In this document: piece by piece, positions 26,001 to 36,917 of the stretch
Layout of the letters: each line of letters opens with the position of its first letter
Numbering within the stretch: the first letter of the stretch is position 1
NCBI GenBank assembly: GCA_028671895.1
Contig: CM053810.1
Span: 59,459,501-59,523,500, forward strand
Direction: 5' to 3'
From: Oenanthe sinensis
Lineage: Eukaryota > Streptophyta > Magnoliopsida > Apiales > Apiaceae
DNA: 64,000 nucleotides
Notes under the pieces: model-generated
What the model was told of the DNA's origin: nothing
The model's input: the letters and a program-made list of their open reading frames with translations, nothing else
Database searches by the model: none
Position numbers and translations under genes: made by a program

Positions 26001-28301
26001 TTTCATCAATTCATCTCAAATGGTTTTGTGCTTAAATTATTATCTTGCGACATCTGACTTTCTTTAACCTGGTCAAAATTTTATTACAGTTATACCCCCC
26101 AAGCGCATCATAAGGAGCATTATGGAGATGATGACAATAAAGATGCATCTGACTACTCAAACTTTATTGATATTGGTTGGCTTTCTTCCTCTTCAAGTTC
26201 GTGTGAAGAGTTGTTTGACAGGTAATTCTTTGACAAGTGTTAATGGACATAACTGTACAGACAGCTCTTAGTTGAATGTTATATAAGTGGCTCATTTGTA
26301 ACTTTCGGAGCAGAAAAAAGACACACATTGATGAATGGAGCAGCTTTACCAATTGTTCTTTTGGCTGTTGGCAGTTTTGGTCACGATTAACATTATGTTC
26401 GTCACTCGTATTAGGCTTAGAAGAAAATAAAGGGTCTTTGTAGGCTGATATTTATGTACTCAAAAAGCAGTCAGACAATGTCTGATAATTTTTTCCTTTC
26501 CCAATACTTATTTAACTTTACAAGAATAATGAACGATTTCTTTTTCAATCAAGGTACTACCCTTTTTGTGGAGACCGTAGAAAAAATATCCACGTAGAAT
26601 ATTGGTATAGCCGTATAGAATCTATAGATGTGTGTTGGATTTTAGGGTGATATTGGAATTGTATTCGTAAATCAAATATATGCCATATATATGTATAGCT
26701 ATCAGCAGAGTCATAATTAAAGTTTGATACATGATGTCTGGAATCTTGATAAGGTTTTGCTATTGTCATCAAATGTTGGCAATTACCATCGAGTAAAATG
26801 CAGGGGGGGGGGGTCTACACAGAAAACAGTATATTTGGAGGCGAAATATATGGCAAACAGTAAAAGAAATTAGATATCAAAACTTACTTCGAAAACAGAT
26901 GTAGTGATCCTAGAAGTTATCAGCATTTTACTGTTACAAATTTGGTGTTTGGTTTAGAAGATAATGATCAAGTTGTGGAATGATGTTAATTGTTATTTGG
27001 AAAGTTTGTAGACTTGTTCTTGAAATATTTCTTTGATGTCTAAAGGTTGGAATTGGTAGTTCACTCGCTTCTTTACTAATATATGTACACGGAATATTCA
27101 TATCATCTTGGCTTAATCTTTACCCAAAACAATCCATTTTTAAATTAAAATATATTTTGCTTTACATCTAACATGGGAGATATTTTATGATGGGATGAAG
27201 GGAGTGAAGTAATGAAGTGCATTGTAGGAGAGGGTAGCAAAAGGTTTATCATGATATATTCCTTCTTGACAGTCTAATTCATTAGTAAGTCGTAGCCAAA
27301 TCTCATACTAGTCTCAGTAAAGTTCCACAACTTTCTGCAACAGTCCTGTAAAAGTGATACTTTTTTTTTTAATTTCATTAATCGTGACCAAATTAGTGCA
27401 GAGACTTGCTAGATGATATGTAACACAAGTGTCCCACATCGAGGCATGTGGAGACCTTAATTCAGTATATAAGGTGGAATACTACTACCAAATGCACCAA
27501 CTAATCTTGGGGTCATGTGGTGGGCTTGTGGATTATCCAAGTTGTTGCATTTGGGCGGTGTAATATGGCTTATTTGTGATATGGACTTAAAATGAATTGA
27601 TTGCAAGTCTTGTAGGCCCATCAGTTTTTCAGCATATATTAAGTTGGCTATGGAGTGTGGGTGTTTAGAAAATGGTGTTATCTTTCATACTATTGGCCTT
27701 AGTGATCTTGAACCATATTAAGCTGACTTTTTGAGCTGGGAATGCTGACGTTATTCTTTTATATCCAGAAAAATTCGTATCTCAGCATTTTTATGACTGC
27801 AGGTCAACGGCCATGAACTCGTCAGTTGCCACATTGTCAACTGAAAATCTTGTCAACGAACTGGTAGGTGAGACTACTCCATCCACCAGTGGCTATGGAT
27901 CCAGCATGAAGGTGGGTAATTTTTGTCTGCTTGCGTTTAACACCCTTTCTTAAATTATATGCTATCTTACACATCCTTGAACTGAAAGAGTTGCATTGTT
28001 TCCATGTTATGAAGACAATACCTTTTGTAGTGTTAACATATTATTTAGTGAATAGAATATAGAAGGAAGAATAAATCTTGAAGCAAAATAACTTTCTTCA
28101 ATCTCCATGTAGTTGTATAGTTACTTCAAAGGCTATCAAGAATTCCTTTGAATCATTATGAGATTTGCGTTCTATTAGCAGGGGAGGGAGATGACCGGGA
28201 CAGAGCTGTATACTGATGACAGTCAAAATCAAGGAGTTCTTGATGAATTTTCAGACAGTTTTGTTCGCTGGGTAACCCAGGGGGAGACACTTTGCTTCTG
28301 A
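14058..28301 (+). CDS. SAC-domain phosphoinositide phosphatase (plant SAC2-5 class), 16 exons, 832 residues
   Basis: Exons: 14058-14192, 15544-15748, 15873-16038, 16710-16932, 17294-17370, 18346-18533, 18606-18703, 18920-19053, 19152-19280, 20275-20662, 21295-21416, 21498-21605, 24334-24498, 26090-26221, 27803-27911, 28182-28301. All junctions are GT-AG and keep frame; the sum is 2499 nt including TGA. The catalytic CX5R motif of SAC phosphatases, NCIDCLDRTN, lies in exon 10 with Cys at about residue 514. It is followed by AYGLIALGEQLHA and GDTLAHQYGGSAAHNK. Other family marks are YWRVLKIDR, FIKFLGPYYMLLIT, RRQATTVLLSLGKVAAYA and RGQWKAATQSQEFFRTLQRY. In Arabidopsis this class (SAC1-5) acts on PtdIns(3,5)P2, and SAC2-5 are at the tonoplast. 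The length fits SAC2-5 better than the longer SAC1. The C-terminal third is low in conservation, serine-rich, and ends FVRWVTQGETLCF. Intron 12 is swollen to 2.7 kb by nested transposons. Which paralogue this is cannot be decided here. Confidence 0.95.
21741..22991. mobile_element. Non-autonomous hAT-like element in SAC intron 12
   Basis: Ends TAGGGATTAGCAT on the left and ATGCTCACCCCTA on the right form imperfect terminal inverted repeats. They are flanked by an 8-bp duplication with one mismatch: gttagtgc (21733-21740) and gctagtgc (22992-22999). Length 1251 bp. Subterminal regions are rich in aaaccgaa / ttcggtt motifs, as in the elements at 32943 and 34615. No transposase frame. A second element is nested at 22315-22728. 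Confidence 0.8.
22315..22728. mobile_element. Tourist-like (PIF/Harbinger) MITE nested in the hAT-like element
   Basis: Terminal inverted repeats GAGCAAGTCCAATGC (left) and GCATTGGACTTGCTC (right) flanked by TAA on both sides (22312-22314, 22729-22731), the 3-bp target typical of PIF/Harbinger. Length 414 bp. Inside are mirrored parts such as agttctattgctata and tatagcaatagcaata. Non-coding. Confidence 0.85.
23352..24123. mobile_element. Pack-MULE-like element with long inverted repeats and 9-bp target duplication
   Basis: Starts GGGTCCTGGTCCCTGACA and ends TGTCAGGGACCAGGACCC. It is flanked by a perfect 9-bp duplication tttacaaat (23343-23351 and 24124-24132), the size typical of Mutator-like elements. 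The inverted arms are long, at least about 180 bp, and GC-rich for this window. They carry repeated ctttccgcgctt / ttaaccgcggaaag modules that could form further stems. Between the arms lies a fragment of a host-type gene (23758-23883). No transposase. Confidence 0.85.
23758..23883 (+). pseudogene. Captured gene fragment with start of a DUF2431 (Bmt5-like) domain
   Basis: An ATG-initiated frame of about 42 codons reads MAEDEKATQQKWVKYYSTFH, then KILLVGEGNFSFSLAQYF. The motif HKILLVGEGNFSFS is the glycine-rich start of the DUF2431 fold, seen in plant heavy-metal-associated proteins and yeast Bmt5 25S rRNA (uracil-N3)-methyltransferase. Homology ends at about 23883, where the frame runs on into the element's arm (next stop is the TAA at about 23938). 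The fragment has no intron and is about one tenth of a full gene. It was most likely picked up by the surrounding Mutator-like element; a function is not implied. Confidence 0.7.
27431..27629 (+). promoter_or_regulatory. snRNA-type USE plus TATA, followed by a hairpin and T-run, in SAC intron 14
   Basis: GTCCCACATCG at 27431-27441 is an exact match to the plant snRNA upstream sequence element RTCCCACATCG. TATATAA follows at 27466-27472, 24 bases later, which is the Pol III (U6-type) spacing. Downstream, CCAAATGCACCAAC at 27488 pairs with GTTGTTGCATTTGG ending at 27554, giving a stem of about 17 bp around a 26-base loop. TTTTT occurs at 27625-27629. The body is not U6, U3, 7SL or any RNA I recognise. 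Similar USE-TATA blocks occur in plant LTR promoters, so a transposon relic is the main alternative. Confidence 0.4.
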
Positions 28302-29404
28302 TATCATCTTCAGTTCCGACCAGGTTTTAAGCTTTACACATCCTCCTGCAGAGGCTTTATCTGCGCAGAGATATGCATGTAGATAGCAGGGAAAGTTACA
28401 AACTACGAAGAATGGAGGATGCCAGCACCATTTACTGGACAATTTCTAATGAAATTACATCTTTTACCTTGCAAGTGATATCGCAGAATTATTATGACCA
28501 TGAACGCCTTGTTAGTACCCTTAACACCACAAGTATAAAAGAGTAAATAACCTTCGGATTCATAAGTTTTTTTAGGAGCTCTTTGATAAGGACTCTGTAT
28601 GTTCCCATTGTTGTAAATATTATGTTCACTAAAGTTAGCTCCACTCATGTGTTTTCAGTTCTTTGATTCTTTACACTAATACTGTCTGCAGTAATTGCTC
28701 AAAATTTCTTCTATATCTGGATGCAGGCAGGCCTTCTGCAGTGATTTCTGCTTTATTGTTTAATGTATTTGGGGGGGGGGGGGGTGTTTAGTTGGATAAT
28801 ACAAGTGAACTTTCGAAATGTGTTCCAGATGACCTTTGACACCTAGACAATATACAAGGTTGTGTAAAACCTTAGTCTCGAGCAGTGTGGGCAAACTGAA
28901 TATAATTTCATTTATATATTAAATAAATAAATGAATAAAAATTATCATTCCATTTTTAATAAAATTAATATTATTAAACGAACAAAAGAATGAAATGAAC
29001 ATTCTTATTCAGATATATAGGTTTTAGCTCGACACGAAAGTATAACAGTCCAACATGGCAATATGTATATTCATTTGATGATTTACTTTGATTTTTATTC
29101 GAACATCATATATATATATTTGCAAGTTTAATTTATTAACGTACGCATTTGTGTTGACCATAAGTGAAAATAACAAGCATTTTGTCTAATACCTTCCAAT
29201 AATCAACAAAATAAAGTAAAGAATAAATCACATAATGACATAAACAACAAATTCACTATTTATTATATAGATACATGTAACTCTTAGACCTTAGTTGACA
29301 GTTTTCGAGGTCACGGAGAATATCTGGATTGTAGGGATTAACGGCGACGAGTGGTCACCCAGAAGTATTTAGGCTTACGAGGCGGTTCTTACTGATTCAT
29401 ACGG
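28302..29404. other. SAC 3' region and gene-poor spacer
   Basis: Begins with the SAC 3' UTR after the TGA at 28299-28301. A homopolymer run of G lies at about 28771-28784. The rest is AT-rich without open frames of interest. Bases 29300-29404 are less AT-rich but unrecognised. Confidence 0.4.
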
Positions 29405-29412
29405 GATTCCAC

Positions 29413-32400
29413 CAAGGGTGGAGGCGGGAATATAAACTTACATGGTTTATAGAGAGAGTTTATTGAAGTAAAGAAGTAGCAGTCACAGATCAGTAGCAAC
29501 AAATATGCAGTAGACCAGCAATGAAATATTTCAAAATAATATTAATTAGGTGCTTTATACATGCAAAACAAGAATGACAATCAGGCCCTGACAGTGTTAT
29601 CTCATAAACCTTTAATTATATCATATAAAATTTACAGATTAACAATTAAATTTGAGCAATTCTTACTTGTTTTTTGAGTTGCACTCTTCGATTCTTAATA
29701 GAATAAAATTCATCTATTATCGAATCTGAATCGATATCTTCAACAAGGTCTCGTTCAATGTAAAAACATCATAAAATCTGCTAAAAACTCCTCTTCCATT
29801 TTATTGCGCAAAATAGTTTTAACATGCTTCATTGTTGAAAAAGAGCGTTCGGTTGTGGCAGTAGAAACTGGTAAAGTCAAAACCAGACGAATCAGCCGGT
29901 TAATCAAATTGTAGTGCTGCAACTTGCTTGTTTCGACTGATCTGCAACACAATTCATTGATGGTAGACAAGTTTTGAAAGCTGTCATGATAAATCACATC
30001 AAGCTTATAATGCTCAAGTTTGACTTTTCAAGTAATGCATTTCTTGTCCAGGATAAAATTTCTTCGCAAGCCTGTAAACCTCCTCTACTTTAAATGATTT
30101 AAAATTGTGTTTAGGGTCTAACGCAGAACTAAGTACAGGAGTTCTACTACTCCATCACTAAACCTGGAATTTAACTCCTCACTGAAAGTCTATTGCTGAA
30201 TTGAAGATATCAAAATGATAGTGTTGGCAGATTGTCATTGAACTTTTTTGTTGACATGAACGACCTGTTGCACTTTTGTACAAAACTTCCACATCTGGAA
30301 TTTCAATACCATGTTGTGGACAAATAGATAGCACATACGCAATGAGATGGTCAAATCATTCTTCTCTCCAAGTAAGAAGGAGTGTTTTAGTAGTTGAGAC
30401 AAGATCCATAACACTTACGATGTCAAGAGATTTGTATTGTAAAGCTCGGCAAAGTAAATCACCGACCCCCATAATTTTATGCATCATATGAAGGGTGAAG
30501 ATAAAATCAAAAGATCTCATAATTATCAAACAACCAGTTGCTTCTCCTCGCAGTGAACTAGAATTTCCTTCTTCAATAATACTTTCAAGCACTGAAATGG
30601 TTGCTCCATACATATCTATTAAGCTGCAAATAGAATTAAAATGAGAGCTCCACCGAGTAGCACCACTCCGATGAAGATTTCCAATATGATTTAAGCCTCT
30701 ACCAGTATCACGTTCACCCAAATTCACCATATGAGCAATTTTAATAGCTTGGGCAGAATGTAATTCAGTGTGCCATTTTGGAGAACAACCAATAAGATTA
30801 ACAATTTTGAGAAAATAAATAAACATTAGTTTCTTTTGTAAAAGCTCCAACTAAAGCTAGTTGTAATCTATGAGCTAAACAATATATATAATATGCATAA
30901 AGACACTCTTTAAGAAATAGATCCTGAAGTCTATTCCAAGCACCTGACATATTGCTAGCACCGTCATACCCGTGACCCCTCATATTAGAGCTATACAAAT
31001 TATATCGAGAAAGGACACTGGATATTTTTTCTTTCAATGTTTCAGCAGTAGTGTTTGGAACATGAACAACCTCAAAGAAACGCTCTCGTAAGATACCGAG
31101 ACGATCAACAAATCTCAAAACAATTGACATCTCTTCTTTATTTGCTGAATCTTTCGCTTCATCAACCAAAATACTGAACTTTGCATCTCCAATTTCTTCA
31201 CGAATTTTTATTCTCACTCTATTGACCATAATATGCAAAATTTCTTTTTGAATAGTCGGTGAAGTATATTTTGCATTTTTTGGAGCTCTTTCTAAGACTA
31301 CATCACCAACTTCAGGATTCATTCAACCCATAACTTTTACCATCTCTATAAAATTAAGACGATTGTTAGAAACGGGAGATTCATCATGACCTCTAAATGC
31401 ACATGCCTACAAGCTAAGATAACGAACACTTTCAATCGTTGCTTTAAGTCACAACCGATTCTTCTGAACTTCTTCTAAACTTTGAGCATTTAACACTTTG
31501 TCAATATGTGCGGTTACTTTCATTAATTCTTTAACACAATGTACAACATTTCTATGTGGTGAAGTAGGAAGTCCCACATGAATTAAAAGTGGACATCCAT
31601 CTCCATCATTAATCCTCTTCCAATAATTAAATCCATCAATAGTAAATGTGGGATGAAGATGTATTTTTTTTTTCAAATATAAAACAAGGAAAACAAAACA
31701 CTGCATCTTTTTTCGGAGATTACTCAAGCCAACTAAAATTTTCAAAACAGGAGTATTGAAATCTACGAGTTTGTTTCTGTGGCCCATATCTTGTTTTTGG
31801 ATACTCAGTTAACTTAGGTTGATACACACCCATTTTAATGTATGCTCGCCTTATTGCCATATAAATTTTCGAATTCCAGGGTCACGTTCAAGAGTATTAA
31901 GATCAATTTCAACTGTTGGAGACTTAAAAATCGGTTCATCACATTAATTTTCCTGAATATCAATACTAGATGGATTTTTTATAACATTAGCATTAAATGG
32001 AGATTGTACCTCAGTAATAGATGCACTTAGTTTAAAAAATGAAAACAATGTATTCCCCCTCTTTTTTCCTTGACTTGTCATTATATATCCGGTAAAAAAG
32101 AGTAAAAGAGATTGAATATAATTGTAAATTATAAAAGCTAAATTGTAAGAATATAAACTATAAATAAAGAAAAAGATGAATTGATCTTGTTGTAATTAGT
32201 TGTTACCTCAAAATCTCTAATTTCCTTTGCCTTGCTTGAAAACCTAGAATTGTGTTACGTTATTCTGTTTCTTCCCGTCCCGTAAAAATGTTTTGCATAA
32301 AAGAAATTTGGCCTCGGTCAATTTTGTCCTGGGCTGAATCCAAATTATTTGGGCTGGATAATAGAAATTTTTTGGTTATTTATTTTTGGCCCTGGGGTGC

Positions 32401-32435
32401 AGCCCACCACAACCTTTGTTGTAGCTCCACCCTTG
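29413..32435 (-). mobile_element. hAT transposon, intact ends, dead transposase
   Basis: Ends CAAGGGTGGAGGC (left) and GTAGCTCCACCCTTG (right) are inverted repeats of the kind found in the zf-MYM/TTF-type hAT group. A perfect 8-bp target duplication gattccac flanks them (29405-29412 and 32436-32443). Length 3023 bp. The inside encodes a single transposase on the minus strand with several stops and frameshifts. Confidence 0.9.
29646..32081 (-). pseudogene. TTF-type zinc finger / hAT-dimerisation transposase, inactivated
   Basis: Starts MTSQGKKRGNTLFSFFK at 32081. It continues with EIDLNTLERDPGIRKFIW, a DUF4371-like catalytic core (AKFSILVDEAKDSANKEEMS, then MRGHGYDGASNMSGAW, YCLAHRLQLALVGA and SGATRWSSHFNSI), and the C-terminal dimerisation motif PVSTATTERSFSTMKHVKT. 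The tail is SIIDEFYSIKNRRVQL. This order is that of plant TTF-type hAT transposases, whose usual length is near 750-800 residues. In-frame stops occur soon after the start (after SIDIQEN and after RKFIWQ), and frame changes occur near 31350, 30830 and 29755. It cannot make a full protein. No relation to neighbouring genes. Confidence 0.88.
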
Positions 32436-32942
32436 GATTCCACGTGCCCCATGCTACTCAGGTCAGAGCGCAAGCTAGTGATGCTTTCAGCTACTGACTC
32501 TCGGTCTCTCGCCATCTAGGGTGCAGTACTCCACCGCTTCGCCTAGCAGCACCACACTTGTATTGCTCTCCCACAACCCCGTTTTGCAAGTGTTTATTTA
32601 AAAAAAAATGTAAATATGTATATTTTTTAAATAAATAAATAAATATTTCTACGTATGCTAGTATGGGTGGCGAAGTACAAAGTGAGGTAAATAACATATA
32701 CCATGCCTACCCTACTCAACAACAATTAAGTTGCAACAAATCATGATTAAGATCTGTAACACATACTTCAACATGAAGAAAAATAAAGTGCTCTCACCAA
32801 TAAATTGAAAAAAATGTAAAAATAAAATAAAATTATAGACAGCTAGGGCCATGCATCTTCTCATCCTTGAGGATTGCTGTCCCACGAAATCATCAACTGT
32901 ATATTTAAACCTTGTAGCTGGATTAAACAGCTTCAACTAAAC

Positions 32943-34328
32943 TAGGGTAGCACGGTTTGGAGATAAAACCGAAATCGCAACCGCATATTTTCAGTTTTAA
33001 AAATTGAAAATCGCAATCATAACCAAACCATTGGTTTCGGTTTTAAAAGTCTTGGTTCGGTTTCGGTTATAAAATCGAATAAAATAAAAATGAATTATAA
33101 TTTAAATGATAAAATTTAATAATTTTTATAATTTTTATACAGATTTTTAATTTCAATCACTAAAATATATTAACTTTTGCATATGTAATTATCCCTCGTA
33201 TATGAAGTTGGTCTTAGCAACGGTGCCTTGCAGACATTGGCTGCAGACTAGGGGTGAAATCGAGTTGAATAAATGCGAATAACAATATGATTATATTTGG
33301 CTCGAATTTATAATTACTCGTTTAGATTCGGTCTGGATTCGAATCAAAATTTTAACATTTTGCTCAGATTCGATTCGATTCGAATTCGAAATTCATATTT
33401 GATTTGGCTCGACTCGAATAAATACCGAACTACTCGTATTAGCATATTCGAATTCGAATTCGTATGTAATAATTTTATAAAATTAAGAATACTGGAATAA
33501 CTGTTCACTAAAAACTAAAATATGATCATTTTGTAGAGTATTATTTTAATATAAATATTATATATTGTATATAATAATATATATAACTTACGGATTTGAG
33601 TCAAATATATATAATAAATATGTATTCGAGTACTTTAAAATTATTCGAACTACTCAAAATAAATATGATCGAATATCATAGTAGTAAGATCTAACTCGGT
33701 ATTCATTCGAATTATAAAATAAAATTCGAATTCGCTCATTTTTTATACGAATACGAATTATTATTATTATTTTTTTGAATAAAATACGAATACGAATTAT
33801 ATTCATTTTTAACAAATCGAATTCGAGTTCGAACCCGGGTTACTCGGATTCGTTTTCAGCCCTAATGCAGACCAGATAAAAATACCTACTGCTGGCTTAA
33901 AAGAAGGAACTGAGCTATTCATTGCTCGAATTTCTTTATCCAGGCTCCTGCTGGCTACTGCATATGTTAATGTGTAGATTGATTCTACTATTTTTAATAA
34001 TCTTTAAATATGTATTCAGTACTTATAACTATCTCAAACCACGATCTGCTAGTACAAAATATTATTATTTTGTTAGGCTCAATTTTATTTACATTTATTT
34101 ATATATGAATTTATCAATGTAATTTTTTTACATAAATCACATATAATACAATATATTTATTTATATATTTTAACTATCGGTTCGATTCATTTTTTTTGGG
34201 TTCGGTTAGAATCTAAAACCGAAACCTTTATAATGGTTTAGTTTTTAATTTTTCGATTTCGGTTTTCATCGATTTTTATCGATTTTCGGTTCAATTTCGA
34301 TTTTATTTCGATTTTTTCTCTGACCCTA
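32943..34328. mobile_element. Non-autonomous hAT-like element hosting a second one
   Basis: Left end TAGGGTAGCACGGTTTGG, right end TCTCTGACCCTA. Flanks aactaaac (32935-32942) and aactgaac (34329-34336) form an 8-bp duplication with one mismatch. Subterminal sequence is rich in aaaccgaaa / ttttcggtt, like the elements at 21741 and 34615. A related element is inserted at 33249-33864. No coding frame. Confidence 0.75.
33249..33864. mobile_element. hAT-like element nested inside 32943-34328
   Basis: Starts TAGGGGTGAAATCGAG and ends TTCAGCCCTA. The 8-bp flanks are ctgcagac (33241-33248) and atgcagac (33865-33872), one mismatch. Length 616 bp. Filled with attcgaattcgaa-type motifs in both orientations. 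Confidence 0.75.
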
Positions 34329-34614
34329 AACTGAACTACGTTACGATTGGAGCATTGCCTGAATAATTTATTTCTAACTATTCTGATTACAATTGGCGCG
34401 AAATCTTTAATCGTGTATCACTTTGCTGCCTTTATACAACTTCCGCATATTAGAAAGGGCACAATTAACTATATACAATATATATATTCTTTCTTGACTA
34501 GTAAATTTATGCCCTTGAACAAAAAATTTAATATTAAAATTAAAATTAAATACATTTTTAATGTAAGATTTAGGATGGCGCAACATAAAATTAACAGATA
34601 TGAGAAGATATGTG

Positions 34615-35100
34615 AGGGCTGAGCAAAATCGAATCGGAACCGAAAAACCGAACCGAATAGTGTAATTTCGGTCCGGTTCGGTCCTAATTTTTTGAAATTT
34701 TGGTTTTTTCGGTTCGGACCGAATAGACCGAAATAAATATCGGTTTTGTCCGGTTTTTTGAAAAATAATTCGGTCCGGACCGAATAAACCGAACTAAACA
34801 TATAATTATATATATATATATATTTATAATTTAAATATATATATTATTTATTAATTTACCAAATTAGATATATTAATGTACTATCATATTAATTTATATA
34901 TTTTTTTATTAAATATATTAATTAAACATATTATTATAATATATTACCTATTTTTATTTAATTTATATGAATATTTCGGTCCGATTGGTCCGAACCGAAT
35001 TATTTCGATTTGGTCCGGTTTGGTTCCAAAAACATTGAAACTTCGATTTTCGGTCTATTCGGTAAGATCCAAGACCGAGCTGACCGAATGCTCACCCCTT
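34615..35100. mobile_element. Old hAT-like element
   Basis: Left end agggctgagcaaaatcg and right end gaatgctcacccctt are inverted. Subterminal cggtccggttcggt and its mirror recur several times. The flanks gatatgtg / catatgtt agree at six of eight positions, so the target duplication is weak. No coding frame. Confidence 0.55.
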
Positions 35101-35830
35101 CATATGTTAATGTCTATACATATTCGATTTCTGACAATCGAAATTTCGTATTTTTGTCTGTTAAACTTAAATTATACAGTAGTAAATATAAATTTGAGAA
35201 ATTATTCTGCAATTTCATGCTACGGTATATTCAACTTCATGTTTCATGTATACTTACTTTTTATTATTGAATATGTTGATTAATGATTTAGATTTGTTGG
35301 TTAAATATGTAAATATACAATCTAGTATATAATGACCGAAATCCTTTTGATAAATATTACGTAAAATTTAATCGAGACATCCTAATATACAAAATATTCA
35401 TATTAAATACGGAGTAATACAAAAGAATTATAAAAATGGTACTAAGTTTATGTTTGTTAATTTTAATGATGACTCATCAAAACCAGAGGGCAAAAAAATG
35501 TAGCGAGGAACAGAAACCAAAACTGGTATTAGACTAGCACTATGTATAGCGTGTAATTGTATGAATTACAGACACTGATTACTACTTAATTAATCACTAA
35601 AACAAAATTGTTTAGTAAGTAATGACGTCAACTAAATTATTAAAATTAACAAATAGGGACCCACATATAAAAACTGTGGATAAGAACTCAACAGCGGTTT
35701 CTAAATTGGATTCCAGTTTTACTAAACAGTAAACATAGCTTTAATTTAATCCCACTTAACATAATTAATTAAAAAATTATCTTAATACAACTTAAACAAC
35801 AATACTAATCTATAGTGCTATATTTTTGTG

Positions 35831-35837
35831 TATAAAA
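35831..35837 (+). promoter_or_regulatory. TATA box of the intact sucrose synthase gene
   Basis: TATAAAA followed by a pyrimidine-rich leader (ctctgctcttttcatcac). The same arrangement stands before the second copy (42287-42294), which supports the assignment. Transcription probably starts about 30 bases downstream. Confidence 0.75.
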
Positions 35838-35990
35838 GGTTGGCATGCCTCTGCTCTTTTCATCACAACCCTTCTCATTTCATTTCTCCCATTGCTTATT
35901 TTCATATCTTTTGTTCACTCTGTCCCTTTTTTTTATTCTTCTCAGCCTTATTATCTCTATTTTCTTGGTTAATATAATCAAATTTAAAAG

Positions 35991-36862
35991 GTACTATCAA
36001 TGGGGTTGTATTTTCAAGTGTTCTTGATTTAGTTGGTTATTATTTTTTATTTTTTTCGAATTTTCAAGAAGCTAATTGGAGTGTAAATGTGATTTTTAGT
36101 GACTTATTTCTCTCTTTCTATTTTATTTATTATTTTTTTTGCAAGAAAAGCTTGAAATTATAGTAAAGTAGTTAGTTTCTTTAACCTTTTGATGAAACGT
36201 TGAAAACTTGAAGATCTGGGTCATTACAAAATAATCACAAGAATGGTGTAAGTTAATGGTGGATTACCATAATGCTTAAAAAAGTTACTGTGGGTAAATA
36301 TATACACACAATGTACACACACCCATGTGTATGTATAGTCTCTTCTGACCTGCCATTGTTTGATGTATGAAATTTCTGTTTTACTTCATAGGGTTCAAAG
36401 GTATAAGATTTCGACCAAAAGACAAGTGGTCAAACATATTTCTTGACAAATCTATTTTAATCTAGATTTTTTTTTTGTGTTGGGTTGTATCTATAGATTG
36501 CTTGCAGAACATTGTTAAGAAGATTGTGTGTAAGTTCTGTCAGTGGTCCACGTTTACATTATGTGTTTTATTTGACAGGGAGACTTTAGGTATTTTATTT
36601 ATTACTATTGTTGTGTATTATTTGTTAGGCATATTAGGTATTTAGGTATGATCTTACGTACGGTGTTTGATTTTGAGTTCTTAAAGAATTCTGGAACAAA
36701 TCAAATCAAATTTAGGTGGAGATGCTTGACTTTCTACTAATTCTATGTCTTTCCTAGGATTGTTTGGAAAAACCTAAGATGTACTAGTTGGTGGTACTAT
36801 ATAATGGTGTGTCATGTACCTTAATTCTCATGTGTTCTAATATTTGTTGTTTGTTTTTGTAG
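35991..36862 (+). other. Probable leader intron in the sucrose synthase 5' UTR
   Basis: A GT donor after aatttaaaag at 35990 and a T-rich acceptor ttgtttttgtag at 36862 enclose about 870 bp between TATA-proximal leader and start codon. Plant sucrose synthase genes usually carry such a first intron. Boundaries are inferred by eye and other donors nearby are possible. Confidence 0.55.
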
Positions 36863-36917
36863 TTGAAATTTGTTGGAGAGTTTTGTATCAGAAGTAGTTT
36901 GGAAAGTTTTAATCACA

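Noticed and set aside
27431..27629. A U6, U3 or telomerase RNA gene
   Set aside because: The promoter-like motifs fit, but the body has none of the conserved sequences of these RNAs; no telomere template such as CTAAACCCTA is seen.
31449..31787. Separate minus-strand gene
   Set aside because: It lies inside the hAT element and continues the decayed transposase, so it is not an independent gene.
34876..35283. 135-codon open frame on the plus strand
   Set aside because: It crosses the right end of a hAT-like element and reads low-complexity Tyr/Ile/Phe-rich sequence from AT-rich DNA.
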